The notes: a model not told the origin generated them from the sequence alone. Shown: positions 34,254-46,343, counted from the stretch's first letter. The stretch: DNA of 58,866 nucleotides from an uncultured Ruminococcus sp. (GCA_904418845.1 CAJFQC010000013.1:1-58866), one strand, 5' to 3'. Translations and numbers: made by a program.

Positions 34254-36758
34254 TTATTCTTCTTTTGTTTCTTCAGCCTCTTCTGATATCTCTACCTGTT
34301 GTCCGTCAATCTCAGCAGAAGCTTTTCTTACCTTTGCTACACTGGCAACTTTCTGATGTTCCGGCAGATTAATGAGCTTCACTCCGGAAGTAATCCTTCC
34401 ATATTGTGATATGTCCGAACACTTCATGCGGATCACAATTCCATCCGTATTGATAATCATAATCTCGCTGTCTTCATCCACAGCCTTCATACCCACGACA
34501 TTTCCTGTCTTTTCTGTGATCTTATAGCACTTCACGCCCTTGCCGCCACGGTTCTGCCTGGTGAATTCCTCCATGCCGGTTCGCTTGCCCATACCTTTTT
34601 CAGATACGATGAGAATTTCTTTTCCCTGACTGCTCATCTGCATTCCAATGACCATGTCATTGTCGCTTAGGTTCATGCCGCGTACACCCATGGAAACCCT
34701 TCCTGTAGATCTCACATCTGTCTCATTGAAACGGATACATTGTCCGTATTTTGTAGCAAGCAGGATATCCTGCTGGTTGTCCGTTACTTTTACCTCGATA
34801 AGTTTGTCCTCTTCACGAAGAATGATAGCCGCAAGTCCTGTCTTTCTCACATTCGCATATTCACGGATGGGCGTTTTCTTCACAAGTCCCCGCTCTGTGG
34901 CCATAAATAAATATTTGCCTTCCTCATACTCATAGATAGGAATCATGGCGGTGATCTTTTCATCCGGCATAAGCTGAAGCAGGTTAATGATCGCCGTTCC
35001 TCTTGCCGTTCTTCCCGCCTCAGGAATCTCATAGCCTTTCAGACGGTATACACGTCCTGTATTTGTAAAGAACATGATATAATGGTGGCTTGTCGTCACA
35101 AAGAGCTCGCGGATATAATCATCTTCCAACGTCTGCATTCCTTTGATACCTTTGCCGCCTCTGTTCTGGCTCTTGAACGTATCCATGCTCATACGCTTGA
35201 TATATCCCAGATTTGTCATTGTAATAACGACATTTTCTCTCGGAATCAAGTCTTCCATGGAGATATCGAACTCATCGTATCCGATACATGTTCTTCTGTC
35301 ATCTCCATATTTCTGGGAAATTACAAGGATCTCTTTTCTGATAACACCGAGCAGGAGTCTGCGGTCTGCAAGGATCGCCTTATACTCTTCGATTTTTTTC
35401 ATCAGATCCGCGTATTCTGCTTCCAGTTTCTCTCTTTCCAGACCGGTGAGAGCCCTCAGACGCATGTCCACGATAGCCTGGGCCTGAACATCTGAAAGTT
35501 CAAATCTTTCCATCAACTCCGCTTTCGCGATCTGCACGGTCTTAGATCCGCGGATGATCTTGATGACTTCGTCAATATTATCAAGAGCGATCAGTAATCC
35601 CTGTAAAATATGAGCTCTTTCTTCTGCCTTATTCAGATCATATTTCGTTCTTCTTGTAACAACTTCCTCTTGATGCTGAAGATAATAATTCAGCATATCA
35701 AGAATGTTCATTACTTTGGGCTCATTATTTACAAGAGCAAGCATGATCACGCCGAATGTATCCTGAAGCTGCGTATGCTTATAAAGCTGATTTAAAATAA
35801 CATTCGGATTTACGTCGCGGCGAAGCTCAATGCATATTCTCATTCCTTCGCGGCTGGACTGATCGCTTAAGTCTGTGATACCGTCAATCTTTTTATCTTT
35901 CACAAGCTCTGCTATCTTCTCGATCAGCCTTGCTTTATTTACCATAAACGGAAGCTCGGTCACGATGATTCTGTTCTTTCCGTTCTGCATTGGTTCAATA
36001 TCTGTTATGGCACGAACTCTGATCTTTCCGCGTCCTGTGCGGTAAGCTTCTTCGATGCCTCTTGTTCCCAGGATCTCCGCTCCTGTCGGAAAATCAGGTC
36101 CTTTGATGATCTGAAGGATATCTTCAATGGTAGTTTCTCCGTTCTCATCCATCTGATCATCGATGATCTTCACCACCGCACCGATAACCTCTCTTAAATT
36201 GTGCGGGGGAATATTAGTCGCCATACCAACCGCAATACCTGACGTGCCGTTTACAAGCAGATTCGGAAATCTGGACGGCAGCACAGTCGGCTCTTTCTCC
36301 GTCTCATCAAAGTTCGGAGCAAAATCAACTGTATCTTTGTTAATATCCGCGGTCATTTCCATAGATATTTTGCTCAGACGCGCCTCTGTATAACGCATCG
36401 CCGCGGCGCCGTCACCGTCCACGGAGCCAAAATTTCCATGACCGTCAACAAGTGGATATCTGGTAGACCATTCCTGGGCCAGATTTACCAATGCCCCATA
36501 GATAGAGCTGTCTCCATGGGGGTGATATTTACCCATCGTATCACCGACGATACGCGCACATTTACGGTGCGGCTTGTCAGGCCCGTTATTCAACTCGATC
36601 ATAGAATAGAGTATCCTTCTCTGCACCGGCTTAAGTCCGTCCCTTACATCAGGGAGGGCACGGGCCGCGATTACGCTCATCGCGTAATCAATATAGGAAG
36701 TCTCCATTGTCTTTTTCAGGTCGACCTCGTGGACTTTATCAAAAATATTATCTTCCAT
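34254..36758 (-). CDS. gyrA: DNA gyrase subunit A
   Basis: An 834-residue type II topoisomerase subunit that cuts and rejoins DNA during supercoiling. The catalytic Tyr is in [12 protein letters not shown] (about 120-131). The quinolone region reads [15 protein letters not shown]: the Ser equivalent to E. coli S83 is present, but the D87 equivalent is Gly. The GyrA box QNRGGKG appears twice (near [15 protein letters not shown] and [14 protein letters not shown]). Six C-terminal blades and an acidic end follow. The gene follows gyrB by about 70 nt, typical of the dnaA-gyrA origin cluster. Confidence 0.97.
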   Translation of the reverse strand: MEDNIFDKVHEVDLKKTMETSYIDYAMSVIAARALPDVRDGLKPVQRRILYSMIELNNGPDKPHRKCARIVGDTMGKYHPHGDSSIYGALVNLAQEWSTRYPLVDGHGNFGSVDGDGAAAMRYTEARLSKISMEMTADINKDTVDFAPNFDETEKEPTVLPSRFPNLLVNGTSGIAVGMATNIPPHNLREVIGAVVKIIDDQMDENGETTIEDILQIIKGPDFPTGAEILGTRGIEEAYRTGRGKIRVRAITDIEPMQNGKNRIIVTELPFMVNKARLIEKIAELVKDKKIDGITDLSDQSSREGMRICIELRRDVNPNVILNQLYKHTQLQDTFGVIMLALVNNEPKVMNILDMLNYYLQHQEEVVTRRTKYDLNKAEERAHILQGLLIALDNIDEVIKIIRGSKTVQIAKAELMERFELSDVQAQAIVDMRLRALTGLEREKLEAEYADLMKKIEEYKAILADRRLLLGVIRKEILVISQKYGDDRRTCIGYDEFDISMEDLIPRENVVITMTNLGYIKRMSMDTFKSQNRGGKGIKGMQTLEDDYIRELFVTTSHHYIMFFTNTGRVYRLKGYEIPEAGRTARGTAIINLLQLMPDEKITAMIPIYEYEEGKYLFMATERGLVKKTPIREYANVRKTGLAAIILREEDKLIEVKVTDNQQDILLATKYGQCIRFNETDVRSTGRVSMGVRGMNLSDNDMVIGMQMSSQGKEILIVSEKGMGKRTGMEEFTRQNRGGKGVKCYKITEKTGNVVGMKAVDEDSEIMIINTDGIVIRMKCSDISQYGRITSGVKLINLPEHQKVASVAKVRKASAEIDGQQVEISEEAEETKEE

Positions 36759-36827
36759 TATCTGTCTCCTTTATTTCCTGTTCCTTTGCTTTATCTGCTT
36801 CCGCTCCTGCCTCCAGTCGGTAAATTG

Positions 36828-38765
<1,938 letters not shown>

Positions 38766-38776
38766 TTAATAACCTC

Positions 38777-39865
38777 CTAATTTGCGTTTTCTGCATGTCC
38801 ATTTTTGATATGGAATATTTTATTGATAGAAAACCTGTTATTCACAAACTCATCTAAGCCGGTACATGTGATTATCGTCTGTATATCATGAATACTGTCC
38901 AATAAATAGTTTTGCCGATGTTTGTCCAGTTCAGACAATACATCGTCAAGCAATAGTACAGGGGTATCCCCGATCGCTCTTTTTACCAGCTCTATCTCAG
39001 ATAATTTTAACGAAAGAGCCGCTGTCCTCTGCTGTCCCTGAGAGCCGAACTTTCTGATGTCAAGTCCCTTATCGGTCGTAAAACAGATATCATCTCTGTG
39101 GGGACCTGACGTAGTGCTCTTCATTCTGATATCCCTGTCCCTATATTTTGTAAGAGCATCCTCAAAAGTCATATTTCCGATGCTCTCCTCATAAGATAAA
39201 CTGATACGCTCTTTTCTGCCTGTTAATTTAAAATGTATATCAGAAATTATTTCATTTACTTGTCTTATAAATTCTTTTCTTCTTTCCAGTATTTTATTTC
39301 CGTATGAGACAAGCTGCATATCCCATATATCCAGAGTTTCCATCAGATTTTTCTGTCCGTATATATCTTTTAAAAGAGAATTTCTCTGATTAACGACCCG
39401 GTTATAATTTGACAGATTACTTAGATATATCCTGTCAAGCTGAGACAGCTCAAGATCGATAAATCTTCTTCTTCCCGCCGGTCCTTCTTTGATAATATTC
39501 AAGTCTTCGGGTGAAAAAAATACAAAGTGAACGATACCGAATAATTCACTTGCGCGCCTTATCGGAATCTTATCAATAGCAATCCCCTTCGGACTCTTCT
39601 TTTTCAAATGAATATCCATTTGAAAATTAATTCCTCTTTTTTCCACTGTTGTCTCTATGTGGGATTCTTCATGTCCAAACTGTATGATATCCCTGTCTTT
39701 TGTTCCTCTGTGGGACTTCGTTGTCCCTGAAATATACAAGGCTTCAAGAATATTAGTTTTTCCCTGGGCGTTATCTCCGTACAGGATATTAGTACCTGGA
39801 TCAAAGGTAATATCTAACAGGTCATAATTCCTGTAATTTTTCAGCTTCAGCGATTTGATTACCAT
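38777..39865 (-). CDS. recF: DNA replication and repair protein RecF
   Basis: A 362-residue SMC-like ATPase. Walker A is GDNAQGKTNILEA (30-42), the ABC signature is FGSQGQQRTAALSLKL, and Walker B is VLLLDDVLSELD. It acts with RecO and RecR (encoded at 8254-8850) in loading RecA at single-strand gaps. It lies between the S4-domain gene and gyrB, the classic dnaA-dnaN-yaaA-recF-gyrB order. Confidence 0.96.
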   Translation of the reverse strand: MVIKSLKLKNYRNYDLLDITFDPGTNILYGDNAQGKTNILEALYISGTTKSHRGTKDRDIIQFGHEESHIETTVEKRGINFQMDIHLKKKSPKGIAIDKIPIRRASELFGIVHFVFFSPEDLNIIKEGPAGRRRFIDLELSQLDRIYLSNLSNYNRVVNQRNSLLKDIYGQKNLMETLDIWDMQLVSYGNKILERRKEFIRQVNEIISDIHFKLTGRKERISLSYEESIGNMTFEDALTKYRDRDIRMKSTTSGPHRDDICFTTDKGLDIRKFGSQGQQRTAALSLKLSEIELVKRAIGDTPVLLLDDVLSELDKHRQNYLLDSIHDIQTIITCTGLDEFVNNRFSINKIFHIKNGHAENAN

Positions 39866-39954
39866 AACTTTCCTATCTAATTTATTTTACACTTTTTTTC
39901 GCTTTATTTCAACCGTAGAGCCCTATATAAGCCGAAATACGCCTTAAAGACTAC

Positions 39955-40170
39955 TCATACGGTCACCTGTACCTCTCTCCCATCATAAGAGGCAATATCG
40001 CCCTTATACAGCTTTCTTCCTCTTCGTGTCTCGATCTCACCATTGACACTGACCATACCTTCCCGGATAACTTCTTTCGCTTCTCCGCCGTTCTCGACAA
40101 ATCCGGCTGCTTTTAAAACCTGTCCGAGCCGGATAAATTCTTCTCCGGCTCTCAACTGAAATAATTCCAT
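39955..40170 (-). CDS. S4-domain RNA-binding protein (YaaA-type)
   Basis: A 71-residue protein that is a single S4 RNA-binding domain: IRLGQVLKAAGFVENGGEAKEVIREGMVSVNGE, then RRGRKLYKGDIA. In Bacillus the equivalent gene yaaA (rlbA) sits in the same place, between dnaN and recF, and is linked to ribosome assembly. The start follows GGAGAAT. It starts 11 nt after dnaN ends and is about 90 nt from recF. Confidence 0.92.
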   Translation of the reverse strand: MELFQLRAGEEFIRLGQVLKAAGFVENGGEAKEVIREGMVSVNGEIETRRGRKLYKGDIASYDGREVQVTV

Positions 40171-40181
40171 ATGATTCTCCT

Positions 40182-41291
40182 TTATACTGCCGCGTTAAAG
40201 TTCACAGGAAGAATCAGATAAATATAGCTCTGTTCTTCATCCTTGATAAAACACGGTGCTTTCGCGTTCATAAAATACAAATTCACCTCTTCATCGTCAA
40301 TGACACGCAGCGCGTCGATTAAAAACTTCGGATTAAATCCGATCAGAAGATCTTTCCCTTCCTTAATGCACATGATTTCCTCATCCATGGAACCTACCTG
40401 TGATTTAATCTTAAACTCCATGGCTTCATCTTGAATATCAATGATAATAGGCTTTTTGTCCCCTTCTTTTATCAGCAGGGTTGCACGGTCAATACAGTCA
40501 AGAAGTTCTCTTTTATTGATCTTTACTTTTGTCTCATAATCGCTTGAAAGCATTTGTTCAATACGGAAATATTCTCCTTCGATCAATCTTGACACGACAA
40601 CAGTTCTGTCAAATTCAAACACGATATGATTCTTTGTAAATGAAATATCAACCTGTGCCTCTGCCTCCCCGCCAATAATCTTGCTGATCTCCTGAAGAGT
40701 TTTTCCCGGAACAATCACTTTTTTCGGGGAGTAGGAATCCTTTAGCTCGATTTTACGAATTGATATTCTATGTCCATCAAGAGAAACAACTTTAAGAATA
40801 TTGTCCTGAATCTCAAAAAGCTCGCCTGTCATCATTCTGTTTGTATCACTGTCAGCAATAGAGAAGATCGTCTGACGGATCACTTCTTTTAACGTAAATT
40901 CAGACAGTGTAATAAAATCATCTTTCTCAACAGCAGGCAGATAGGAAAAATCATCTCCGGGCTGTGAAGCGATATTAAATTTTGCTTTCTCACATGTAAT
41001 AAGTGCCTGGCTGTCCCCCTGTGTCTCGATCACAATTTCATTGTCAGGAAGCTTACGCACAATCTCAGAAAAAATCTTTGCATTGAGAGCCAGTATCCCT
41101 CTCTCGATGATTTCACCGTCAATAGAAGTCTCGATACCCAGTTCCATATCATTGGCCGTCAGTTTGATAACTTCTGTAGAAGCATCTATAAGGATACATT
41201 CAAGGATCGGCATTGTCGTCTTGGAAGGAACTGCTTTTGATACGATACTTACCCCTTTTGCAAGATTTGTTTTTGTACAGATGATCTTCAT
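40182..41291 (-). CDS. dnaN: DNA polymerase III sliding clamp (beta subunit)
   Basis: A 369-residue three-domain clamp that tethers polymerase to DNA. It begins MKIICTKTNLAKGVSIVSKAV and ends in the conserved YLILPVN. Middle segments RMMTGELFEI, VSLDGHRIS and VSRLIEGEYF are typical. The start at 41291 follows AAAGGAG; the frame is open to 41414, but that extension is basic and unsupported. It lies about 285 nt downstream of dnaA, a larger gap than usual, carrying a DnaA box. Confidence 0.97.
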   Translation of the reverse strand: MKIICTKTNLAKGVSIVSKAVPSKTTMPILECILIDASTEVIKLTANDMELGIETSIDGEIIERGILALNAKIFSEIVRKLPDNEIVIETQGDSQALITCEKAKFNIASQPGDDFSYLPAVEKDDFITLSEFTLKEVIRQTIFSIADSDTNRMMTGELFEIQDNILKVVSLDGHRISIRKIELKDSYSPKKVIVPGKTLQEISKIIGGEAEAQVDISFTKNHIVFEFDRTVVVSRLIEGEYFRIEQMLSSDYETKVKINKRELLDCIDRATLLIKEGDKKPIIIDIQDEAMEFKIKSQVGSMDEEIMCIKEGKDLLIGFNPKFLIDALRVIDDEEVNLYFMNAKAPCFIKDEEQSYIYLILPVNFNAAV

Positions 41292-41388
41292 GTGATAATA
41301 ACTCCTTTCGCTGTATGTGGGAAATGTAATCGAACGTGCAGAATACAGATTGATATTATATCGATTCCGCCTTCTTCTTATTAGGGGC

Positions 41389-41397
41389 TGTGAATAA
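41389..41397 (-). promoter_or_regulatory. DnaA box in the dnaA-dnaN gap
   Basis: TGTGAATAA, i.e. TTATTCACA on the minus strand, fits the DnaA box consensus TTATNCACA. A second, one-mismatch box TTATCAACA is at 41567-41575, next to the dnaA stop. The 285-nt dnaA-dnaN gap may therefore be a second DnaA-binding cluster, as in bipartite origins, or an autoregulatory site for dnaN. Confidence 0.6.
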
Positions 41398-41576
41398 GAT
41401 GATAACTGCTTCAAAGCCCGTTAAAATCATGGGTTGTCCATTTGGATAAGCCTGTTGGTCATTTGCGGATGAAATGAAGAAAGTGTGAGAATAAAAATTT
41501 GGGTTATTAATCTTTCTTTTTATTCCTGAAGGTTATTTTAACTTTCTTTCATATTCTTCAACATACTTATCAACAA

Positions 41577-42947
41577 TCATATGGGATTGATCTTCTTTAT
41601 TATTATGTTGACAGTATTATTTAAAGCTTCGTCTTTTTTAATGTCTTCTTCTATTTTCTTTATACCGTGATTGATCGAAGCATGGTCTTTTCCTCCAAGG
41701 AAAGCTCCGATTGCTTTCAAAGAGGTGTCTGTCATCTGACGGCAGAGATACATTACGATCTGTCTTGGAAGAACGATCTCCCTGTTTCTTTTTTTCCCTT
41801 TCAGGTCATCGATCGAAATATTAAAATGTTCGGACACAATATCAATGATAAGATCCGGCGTCACAGCGCGGTTGTCATCAGGAGATACCATATCTTTTAA
41901 TGCTTCCGCAGCAAGAGGAATATCAATGGGCTTATTTTCAAGATTGGACAAAGCCACCAGTTTATTAAGAGAACCTTCCAGCTCACGGATATTGGACTTA
42001 ATATTTGTAGCAATATAATCCATGACCTCATCCGGAATATGGTATTTTTCCAGACCGTCTAATTCTTCTTTTTTTCTTAAGATCGCCATTCTCGTCTCAT
42101 AGTCAGGTGAGGAAATATCAGCGATCAGTCCCCACTCAAAGCGGGTTCGGAGACGTGCCTCAAGTGTTTCGATATCTTTTGGAGGTTTATCACTGGATAT
42201 GATAATCTGTCTTCCTGACACATGAAGATGATTAAATGTATGGAAGAATTCTTCCTGAGTACTTTCTTTTCCTATGATAAACTGAATATCGTCAATGAGC
42301 AGCACGTCGTTATTTCTATACTTTTCCCGGAACTTTGTCATTGCCAGCTCACTTCCTGTCTTACCTGCCTTGAGAGCGTCGATCAGTTCATTGGTAAATG
42401 TCTCACTTGTAACATAGAGTACATTTTTCGAAGGATCATTCTCAAGGATGAAATGTGCAATGGAATGCATAAGATGAGTTTTTCCAAGCCCTACTCCACC
42501 GTATATAAAGAGAGGATTATAGATTTCTCCGGGAGATTCTGCTACTGCCAGAGACGCTGCGTGAGCAAAGTTATTGTTGCTTCCGACGACAAAAGTCTCA
42601 AATGTATATTTCGGATTTAAGTTTGCTTTTTCAAATACTGCATTTGCCCTGTTTTTTTTCAAAATGTTTTCTTTCTTTTCCTGAATTACAGTCTGATTTT
42701 CAGTGACAAATACAACTTCATATTCGATTCCTGTTACTTCCGCGATACAGACCTTGAAGGGAAGAAGATATTTTTCTTCAATATGCTCCAGACTGGCTCT
42801 TAATTTCACAAGAATATACACAGTGCCGTCTTTCACTTCATACACTGTGAGGGGAGCAATCCAAGTATTATAAGAAATGTTGGATGAGCAGTATTCCAGC
42901 TTCATCTTATTTAATATCTGATCCCAGCTTTGTTCTACAATATTCAT
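41577..42947 (-). CDS. dnaA: Replication initiator DnaA
   Basis: A 456-residue initiator. Domain I is at residues 1-85 (WDQILNKMKLEYCS, YNTWIAPL). A short linker follows, then the AAA+ domain with Walker A GGVGLGKT (150-157), Walker B LLIDDIQFI and sensor segments. The DNA-binding domain at the C-terminus has the signature GGKDHASINHGIKKIEED. It melts oriC and recruits helicase. The start follows GGAGTTACTTTTA. It lies directly beside the DnaA-box cluster, divergent from rpmH. Confidence 0.98.
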   Translation of the reverse strand: MNIVEQSWDQILNKMKLEYCSSNISYNTWIAPLTVYEVKDGTVYILVKLRASLEHIEEKYLLPFKVCIAEVTGIEYEVVFVTENQTVIQEKKENILKKNRANAVFEKANLNPKYTFETFVVGSNNNFAHAASLAVAESPGEIYNPLFIYGGVGLGKTHLMHSIAHFILENDPSKNVLYVTSETFTNELIDALKAGKTGSELAMTKFREKYRNNDVLLIDDIQFIIGKESTQEEFFHTFNHLHVSGRQIIISSDKPPKDIETLEARLRTRFEWGLIADISSPDYETRMAILRKKEELDGLEKYHIPDEVMDYIATNIKSNIRELEGSLNKLVALSNLENKPIDIPLAAEALKDMVSPDDNRAVTPDLIIDIVSEHFNISIDDLKGKKRNREIVLPRQIVMYLCRQMTDTSLKAIGAFLGGKDHASINHGIKKIEEDIKKDEALNNTVNIIIKKINPI

Positions 42948-43045
42948 TAAAAGTAACTCCTAATCAACAGAATAGAGAGATGCCAAGGCAGAATCTCTCT
43001 ATTACATTCTACATCAAAAAGGGATGTGAAGCAATCAAAATAATA

Positions 43046-43197
43046 TGTGTATAAGGTTATTCACAGCTTTTGTCATTATTAAAATAAAAAGTCTTTTAAA
43101 AAAATATTTTTTATCTACACCTTATTTTATAGTTATTTAATGCTTATTCACAAGTTATCCACATATTTTTCTATTTTTTTCCTCATAATGTGGATAA
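43046..43197. other. Chromosomal origin oriC: DnaA-box cluster
   Basis: Six DnaA boxes lie within 152 nt between dnaA and rpmH. On the minus strand: TTATACACA (43046-43054) and TTATCCACA (43189-43197). On the plus strand: TTATTCACA (43057-43065), TTATCTACA (43111-43119, one mismatch), TTATTCACA (43144-43152) and TTATCCACA (43155-43163). Between the second and third boxes is a run of about 45 very AT-rich bases, a candidate unwinding element. Flanking gene order and direction fit. This region accounts for most of the 410-nt gap 42948-43357. Confidence 0.9.
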
Positions 43198-43224
43198 ATA
43201 TTTCCTTTAAACCCTTGATTCTGC

Positions 43225-43253
43225 TTGACTTATATGTGTTTTTTCACTATAAT
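43225..43253 (+). promoter_or_regulatory. Promoter of rpmH-rnpA
   Basis: TTGACT (43225-43230), a 17-nt spacer and TATAAT (43248-43253) form a near-consensus sigma-A promoter. It leaves a leader of about 100 nt before the rpmH ribosome site GGGAGGTG. Confidence 0.85.
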
Positions 43254-43357
43254 TAAGCGTGGTGTCTTTTCAGATTATTAAAGACTCAAAGACAATTTTG
43301 TTAATTAAGGAATACTTTTTTAATAAAGTATCTCAGTCAAAGGGAGGTGTATTGGGG

Positions 43358-43492
43358 ATGAAGATGACATTTCAGCCGAAGAAAAGATCAAGATCTAAGG
43401 TTCATGGCTTTAGGGCAAGAATGAGCACAGCAGGCGGAAGAAAAGTTTTAGCTGCCAGAAGAGCAAAAGGAAGAAAACAGTTATCAGCTTAG
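43358..43492 (+). CDS. rpmH: 50S ribosomal protein L34
   Basis: A 44-residue basic protein with the complete L34 sequence pattern: [37 protein letters not shown]. The correct start at 43358 follows GGGAGGTG; the frame is open upstream to 43259 but the extension is not L34-like. First gene of the rpmH-rnpA-yidD-yidC-jag group. Confidence 0.98.
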   Translation: MKMTFQPKKRSRSKVHGFRARMSTAGGRKVLAARRAKGRKQLSA

Positions 43493-43585
43493 GCCGCATA
43501 TATGTGGCCTTTTCTTCTATTCAGAATTAAATATCCCGCGTCTTTCATCAGTCGGTGTGGAGCGGAAAAAAGGAAGAGGAAACGG

Positions 43586-43927
43586 ATGAAATTTTCCGAA
43601 TCTTTAAAGAAAAATAAAGATTTCCAGAATGTGTATAAAAATGGAAAATCCCTCGCTAACAGTTATCTTGTCATGTATGTGAAAGAGAATAGTCTTGATA
43701 AGAACAGAGTAGGGATATCAGTCAGTAAAAAAGTAGGAAACAGCATCGTGAGACACCGTCTGACGCGGTTGATCAGAGAAGGTTACAGACTGTCAGAAGA
43801 ATATTTCCGGTGTGGAATAGATATGATCGTGATAGCAAGGACAAGTGCCAGGGAAAAGAATTACCATGAAATAAAGAGTGCACTGATCCACCTCGGAAAG
43901 CTTCATAAAATATATAAGCAGGACTGA
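43586..43927 (+). CDS. rnpA: Ribonuclease P protein component
   Basis: A 113-residue basic protein of usual length. The signature NRVGISVSKKVGNSIVRHRLTRLIREGYR (about 45-73) contains the RNR-type RNA-binding helix. It supports the RNase P RNA in maturing tRNA 5' ends. The start at 43586 follows GGAAGAGG; an upstream extension to 43502 is Cys/Arg-rich and unlikely. Confidence 0.96.
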   Translation: MKFSESLKKNKDFQNVYKNGKSLANSYLVMYVKENSLDKNRVGISVSKKVGNSIVRHRLTRLIREGYRLSEEYFRCGIDMIVIARTSAREKNYHEIKSALIHLGKLHKIYKQD

Positions 43928-43963
43928 TGATAACAGTCTGCATTAAAAAAGGAAGTGGCGCAG

Positions 43964-44176
43964 ATGAAACGGATCTTATTGTGGATGATTCGTTTTTACA
44001 GAAAGTATCTGTCAGGTCTTAAAAGATACAGCACGTGTAAATATTATCCCACTTGTTCCCAATATGGGATTGAGGCGATAGAAAAATACGGTGCCTTAAA
44101 AGGCGGAGGGCTTGCCCTATGGAGGATCTTGCGCTGCAATCCATTTTCAAAAGGCGGATATGATCCGGTACCTTAA
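43964..44176 (+). CDS. yidD: Membrane protein insertion efficiency factor YidD
   Basis: A 70-residue protein with the YidD pattern: [37 protein letters not shown] and [14 protein letters not shown], including the conserved cysteines. It assists YidC-dependent membrane insertion. The ATG at 43964 is favoured by AAGGAAG 8 nt upstream; an in-frame GTG at 43955 would add three residues. It lies between rnpA and yidC as usual. Confidence 0.95.
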   Translation: MKRILLWMIRFYRKYLSGLKRYSTCKYYPTCSQYGIEAIEKYGALKGGGLALWRILRCNPFSKGGYDPVP

Positions 44177-44188
44177 GGAGGACAAGTA

Positions 44189-45496
44189 ATGGAAGTGTAT
44201 GGACTTTTAGCGGTTGGAGGCGGTTTTTATGATCTTCCGGTCATAAAGCAGGTATCATGGCTGCTTGGACAAATCATGAATGGGATCTACAATGTGATGA
44301 GCGCTCTTGGCATCGAAAATATTGGTGTGAGCATCATTATTTTTACGGTCATTGTGTATATGATCCTGATGCCGCTTACGATTAAACAGCAGAAATTTTC
44401 TAAGATGCAGGCAGTGATGCAGCCTGAGATTCAGAAGATTCAGAAGAAATATGCCAATAAAAAGGATCAGGCATCTATGCTGAAACAGCAAGAAGAGATG
44501 AATCTGGTCTATGATAAGTATGGAGTGAAGATGTCCAGCGGATGTCTTCCTTCACTGATGCAGATGGTATTTCTGTTAGGACTTTACCCGGTTGTGCAGT
44601 ATGTGACAGAGTATGTGACAAAAGTAAGGGATGTGTACGCTCCGGTTATCCAGCAGATTCAGGCTACGTCGGGATATGAGAAGATAATGGAGACTGTTTC
44701 CAAAACAGTTGTCCCGAATATCAACAGCTTTGACATCACTACAGAAAAAGGGCTTGCAAATGTCTTATATAAATTCCAGAATTCCACATGGGACGCACTG
44801 GTTGACAAGATTCCGAGTATCGAGGGAACGGTAAAAGATACGGTCAGCAAGGTTTCCGATATGAACTATTTCCTCGGTATAGATATTGGATCACATCCAT
44901 GGGAACTTTTAAAAGATGCGCTTGCAGCAGCTTCTGTTCTCGGAGTAATCCTTGCGGTTATTATTCCGATTCTTGCCGGTGTGACACAGTTCATCAGTGT
45001 AAAGCTTACACAGATGGGAGCTTCCGGAGCTGCCCTTCAGGATTCTGACAACCCGATGGCAAGCTCTATGAAGACAATGACATATACCATGCCTTTGATC
45101 TCTGTATTCTTTGGTTTTTCACTCCCTGCCGGTCTTGGTCTTTACTGGGTGGCAAGCGCTGTAGTAAGAAGTATCCAGCAGGTTGTAGTAAACAAATATC
45201 TTGAGAAGAAGAGTGTAGAAGATATCATTGAAGAAAACCGCAGGAAAGCACAGAAGAAACGCGAAAAGAAAGGCACTTCCGCAGAAGAGATCAACAGGAT
45301 GGCAACAAAGAGTACAAGAAATGTGGGAAGTGCCAGGACAGACAAACAGTCGTCAGACCCCGCAAAAGAAGAAAAGATTAAACATGCACAAGAGATGGCA
45401 AAGAATGCAAAGCCGGGAAGCCTGACTGACAAGGCAAATCTTGTAAGCCGTTATAACAGTGGGGATAGGAAAGGAAGTAAAAAGGATGAAGGGTAG
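44189..45496 (+). CDS. yidC: Membrane insertase YidC
   Basis: A 435-residue YidC/Oxa1-family insertase. A first helix (about 15-35) precedes the conserved 5-helix core: IIIFTVIVYMILMPLTIKQQKFSKMQAV (about 50-77), the coiled-coil hairpin EIQKIQKKYANKKDQ, the SSGCLPSLMQMVFLLGLYPVV segment and later helices near 250-330. The loop between the core helices (about 145-240) is long. No lipobox is apparent. The basic C-terminal tail (KKREKKGTSAEE onwards) may bind ribosomes. The jag gene begins inside its last codons. Confidence 0.93.
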   Translation: MEVYGLLAVGGGFYDLPVIKQVSWLLGQIMNGIYNVMSALGIENIGVSIIIFTVIVYMILMPLTIKQQKFSKMQAVMQPEIQKIQKKYANKKDQASMLKQQEEMNLVYDKYGVKMSSGCLPSLMQMVFLLGLYPVVQYVTEYVTKVRDVYAPVIQQIQATSGYEKIMETVSKTVVPNINSFDITTEKGLANVLYKFQNSTWDALVDKIPSIEGTVKDTVSKVSDMNYFLGIDIGSHPWELLKDALAAASVLGVILAVIIPILAGVTQFISVKLTQMGASGAALQDSDNPMASSMKTMTYTMPLISVFFGFSLPAGLGLYWVASAVVRSIQQVVVNKYLEKKSVEDIIEENRRKAQKKREKKGTSAEEINRMATKSTRNVGSARTDKQSSDPAKEEKIKHAQEMAKNAKPGSLTDKANLVSRYNSGDRKGSKKDEG

Positions 45497-46343
45497 TATT
45501 AGAGTATCGGCGAAAACATTAGACGATGCGATTACAGAAGCATTGATTCAGCTCGGTGTTACAAGCGACAAACTGGAATATGAGGTGATTGAGAAAGGAA
45601 GCGCCGGTTTCCTTGGAATCGGCATGAAACAGGCTGTGATTGAAGCACGGAGAAAAGAAGAAAAGAAAGAGCCTGAGGTCAGAGATGTTGTAAAAGAAGT
45701 AAAATCTGATTTTGCTTCGATAGAAGAAGAACCTGTAAACGAAAAAAAGGAAGAAAGTCCAAAGAAAGAATTTCCCAAAAAAGAACGTCCGGTAAGAGAA
45801 AAAAAGGCGGGGAAACCTGCAAAGGGGAAAACAGAAGAAGATAATACAGAAGAGCCGGTAAAAGAGCAGCAGGTTCTTGCAAAGGTGGAAGATCAGACGA
45901 TACAGGCTGTTGAACAGTTTGTAAAAGATACATTAAAGGTCATGAATATGGAAGTTGAGATTACATCTTCCATTGATGAGGATGGAGCCCTCTGCGTGAA
46001 TATGAAGGGTGATCATATGGGAATCCTTATTGGAAAGAGAGGACAGACACTTGATTCTCTCCAGTATCTTGCAAACCGTGTGGCGAACAAACATCAGTCT
46101 GGTTATGTGAGGGTAAAGCTTGATACGGAAAACTACCGTGCAAGAAGAGAAGAGACATTAAGACATCTTGCAAAGAATATCGCCCATAAAGTAAAGAGAA
46201 ATAAAAGATCTGTTGTACTTGAGCCGATGAATCCTTATGAGAGACGTATTATCCACTCTGCGCTGCAGTCTGATCCTTATGTGACTACACACAGTGAAGG
46301 TGAAGAGCCTTATAGAAAGGTTGTTGTTACATTAAAAAGATAG
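45486..46343 (+). CDS. RNA-binding protein Jag/KhpB (EloR)
   Basis: A 285-residue protein with Jag_N (1-50: IRVSAKTLDDAITEALIQLGV, KGSAGFLGIGMKQAVIEAR), a long Lys/Glu-rich linker (about 55-145), a KH domain (MGILIGKRGQTLDSLQYLANR) and an R3H domain near the end (LEPMNPYERRIIHSALQSD). Such proteins bind RNA with KhpA and control cell elongation. The start at 45486 overlaps yidC by 11 nt and follows AAAAAGG. Confidence 0.93.
   Translation: MKGSIRVSAKTLDDAITEALIQLGVTSDKLEYEVIEKGSAGFLGIGMKQAVIEARRKEEKKEPEVRDVVKEVKSDFASIEEEPVNEKKEESPKKEFPKKERPVREKKAGKPAKGKTEEDNTEEPVKEQQVLAKVEDQTIQAVEQFVKDTLKVMNMEVEITSSIDEDGALCVNMKGDHMGILIGKRGQTLDSLQYLANRVANKHQSGYVRVKLDTENYRARREETLRHLAKNIAHKVKRNKRSVVLEPMNPYERRIIHSALQSDPYVTTHSEGEEPYRKVVVTLKR

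Noticed and set aside
43259-43357. N-terminal extension of L34
   Set aside because: L34 begins at [11 protein letters not shown]; the preceding frame covers the leader and has no ribosome site.
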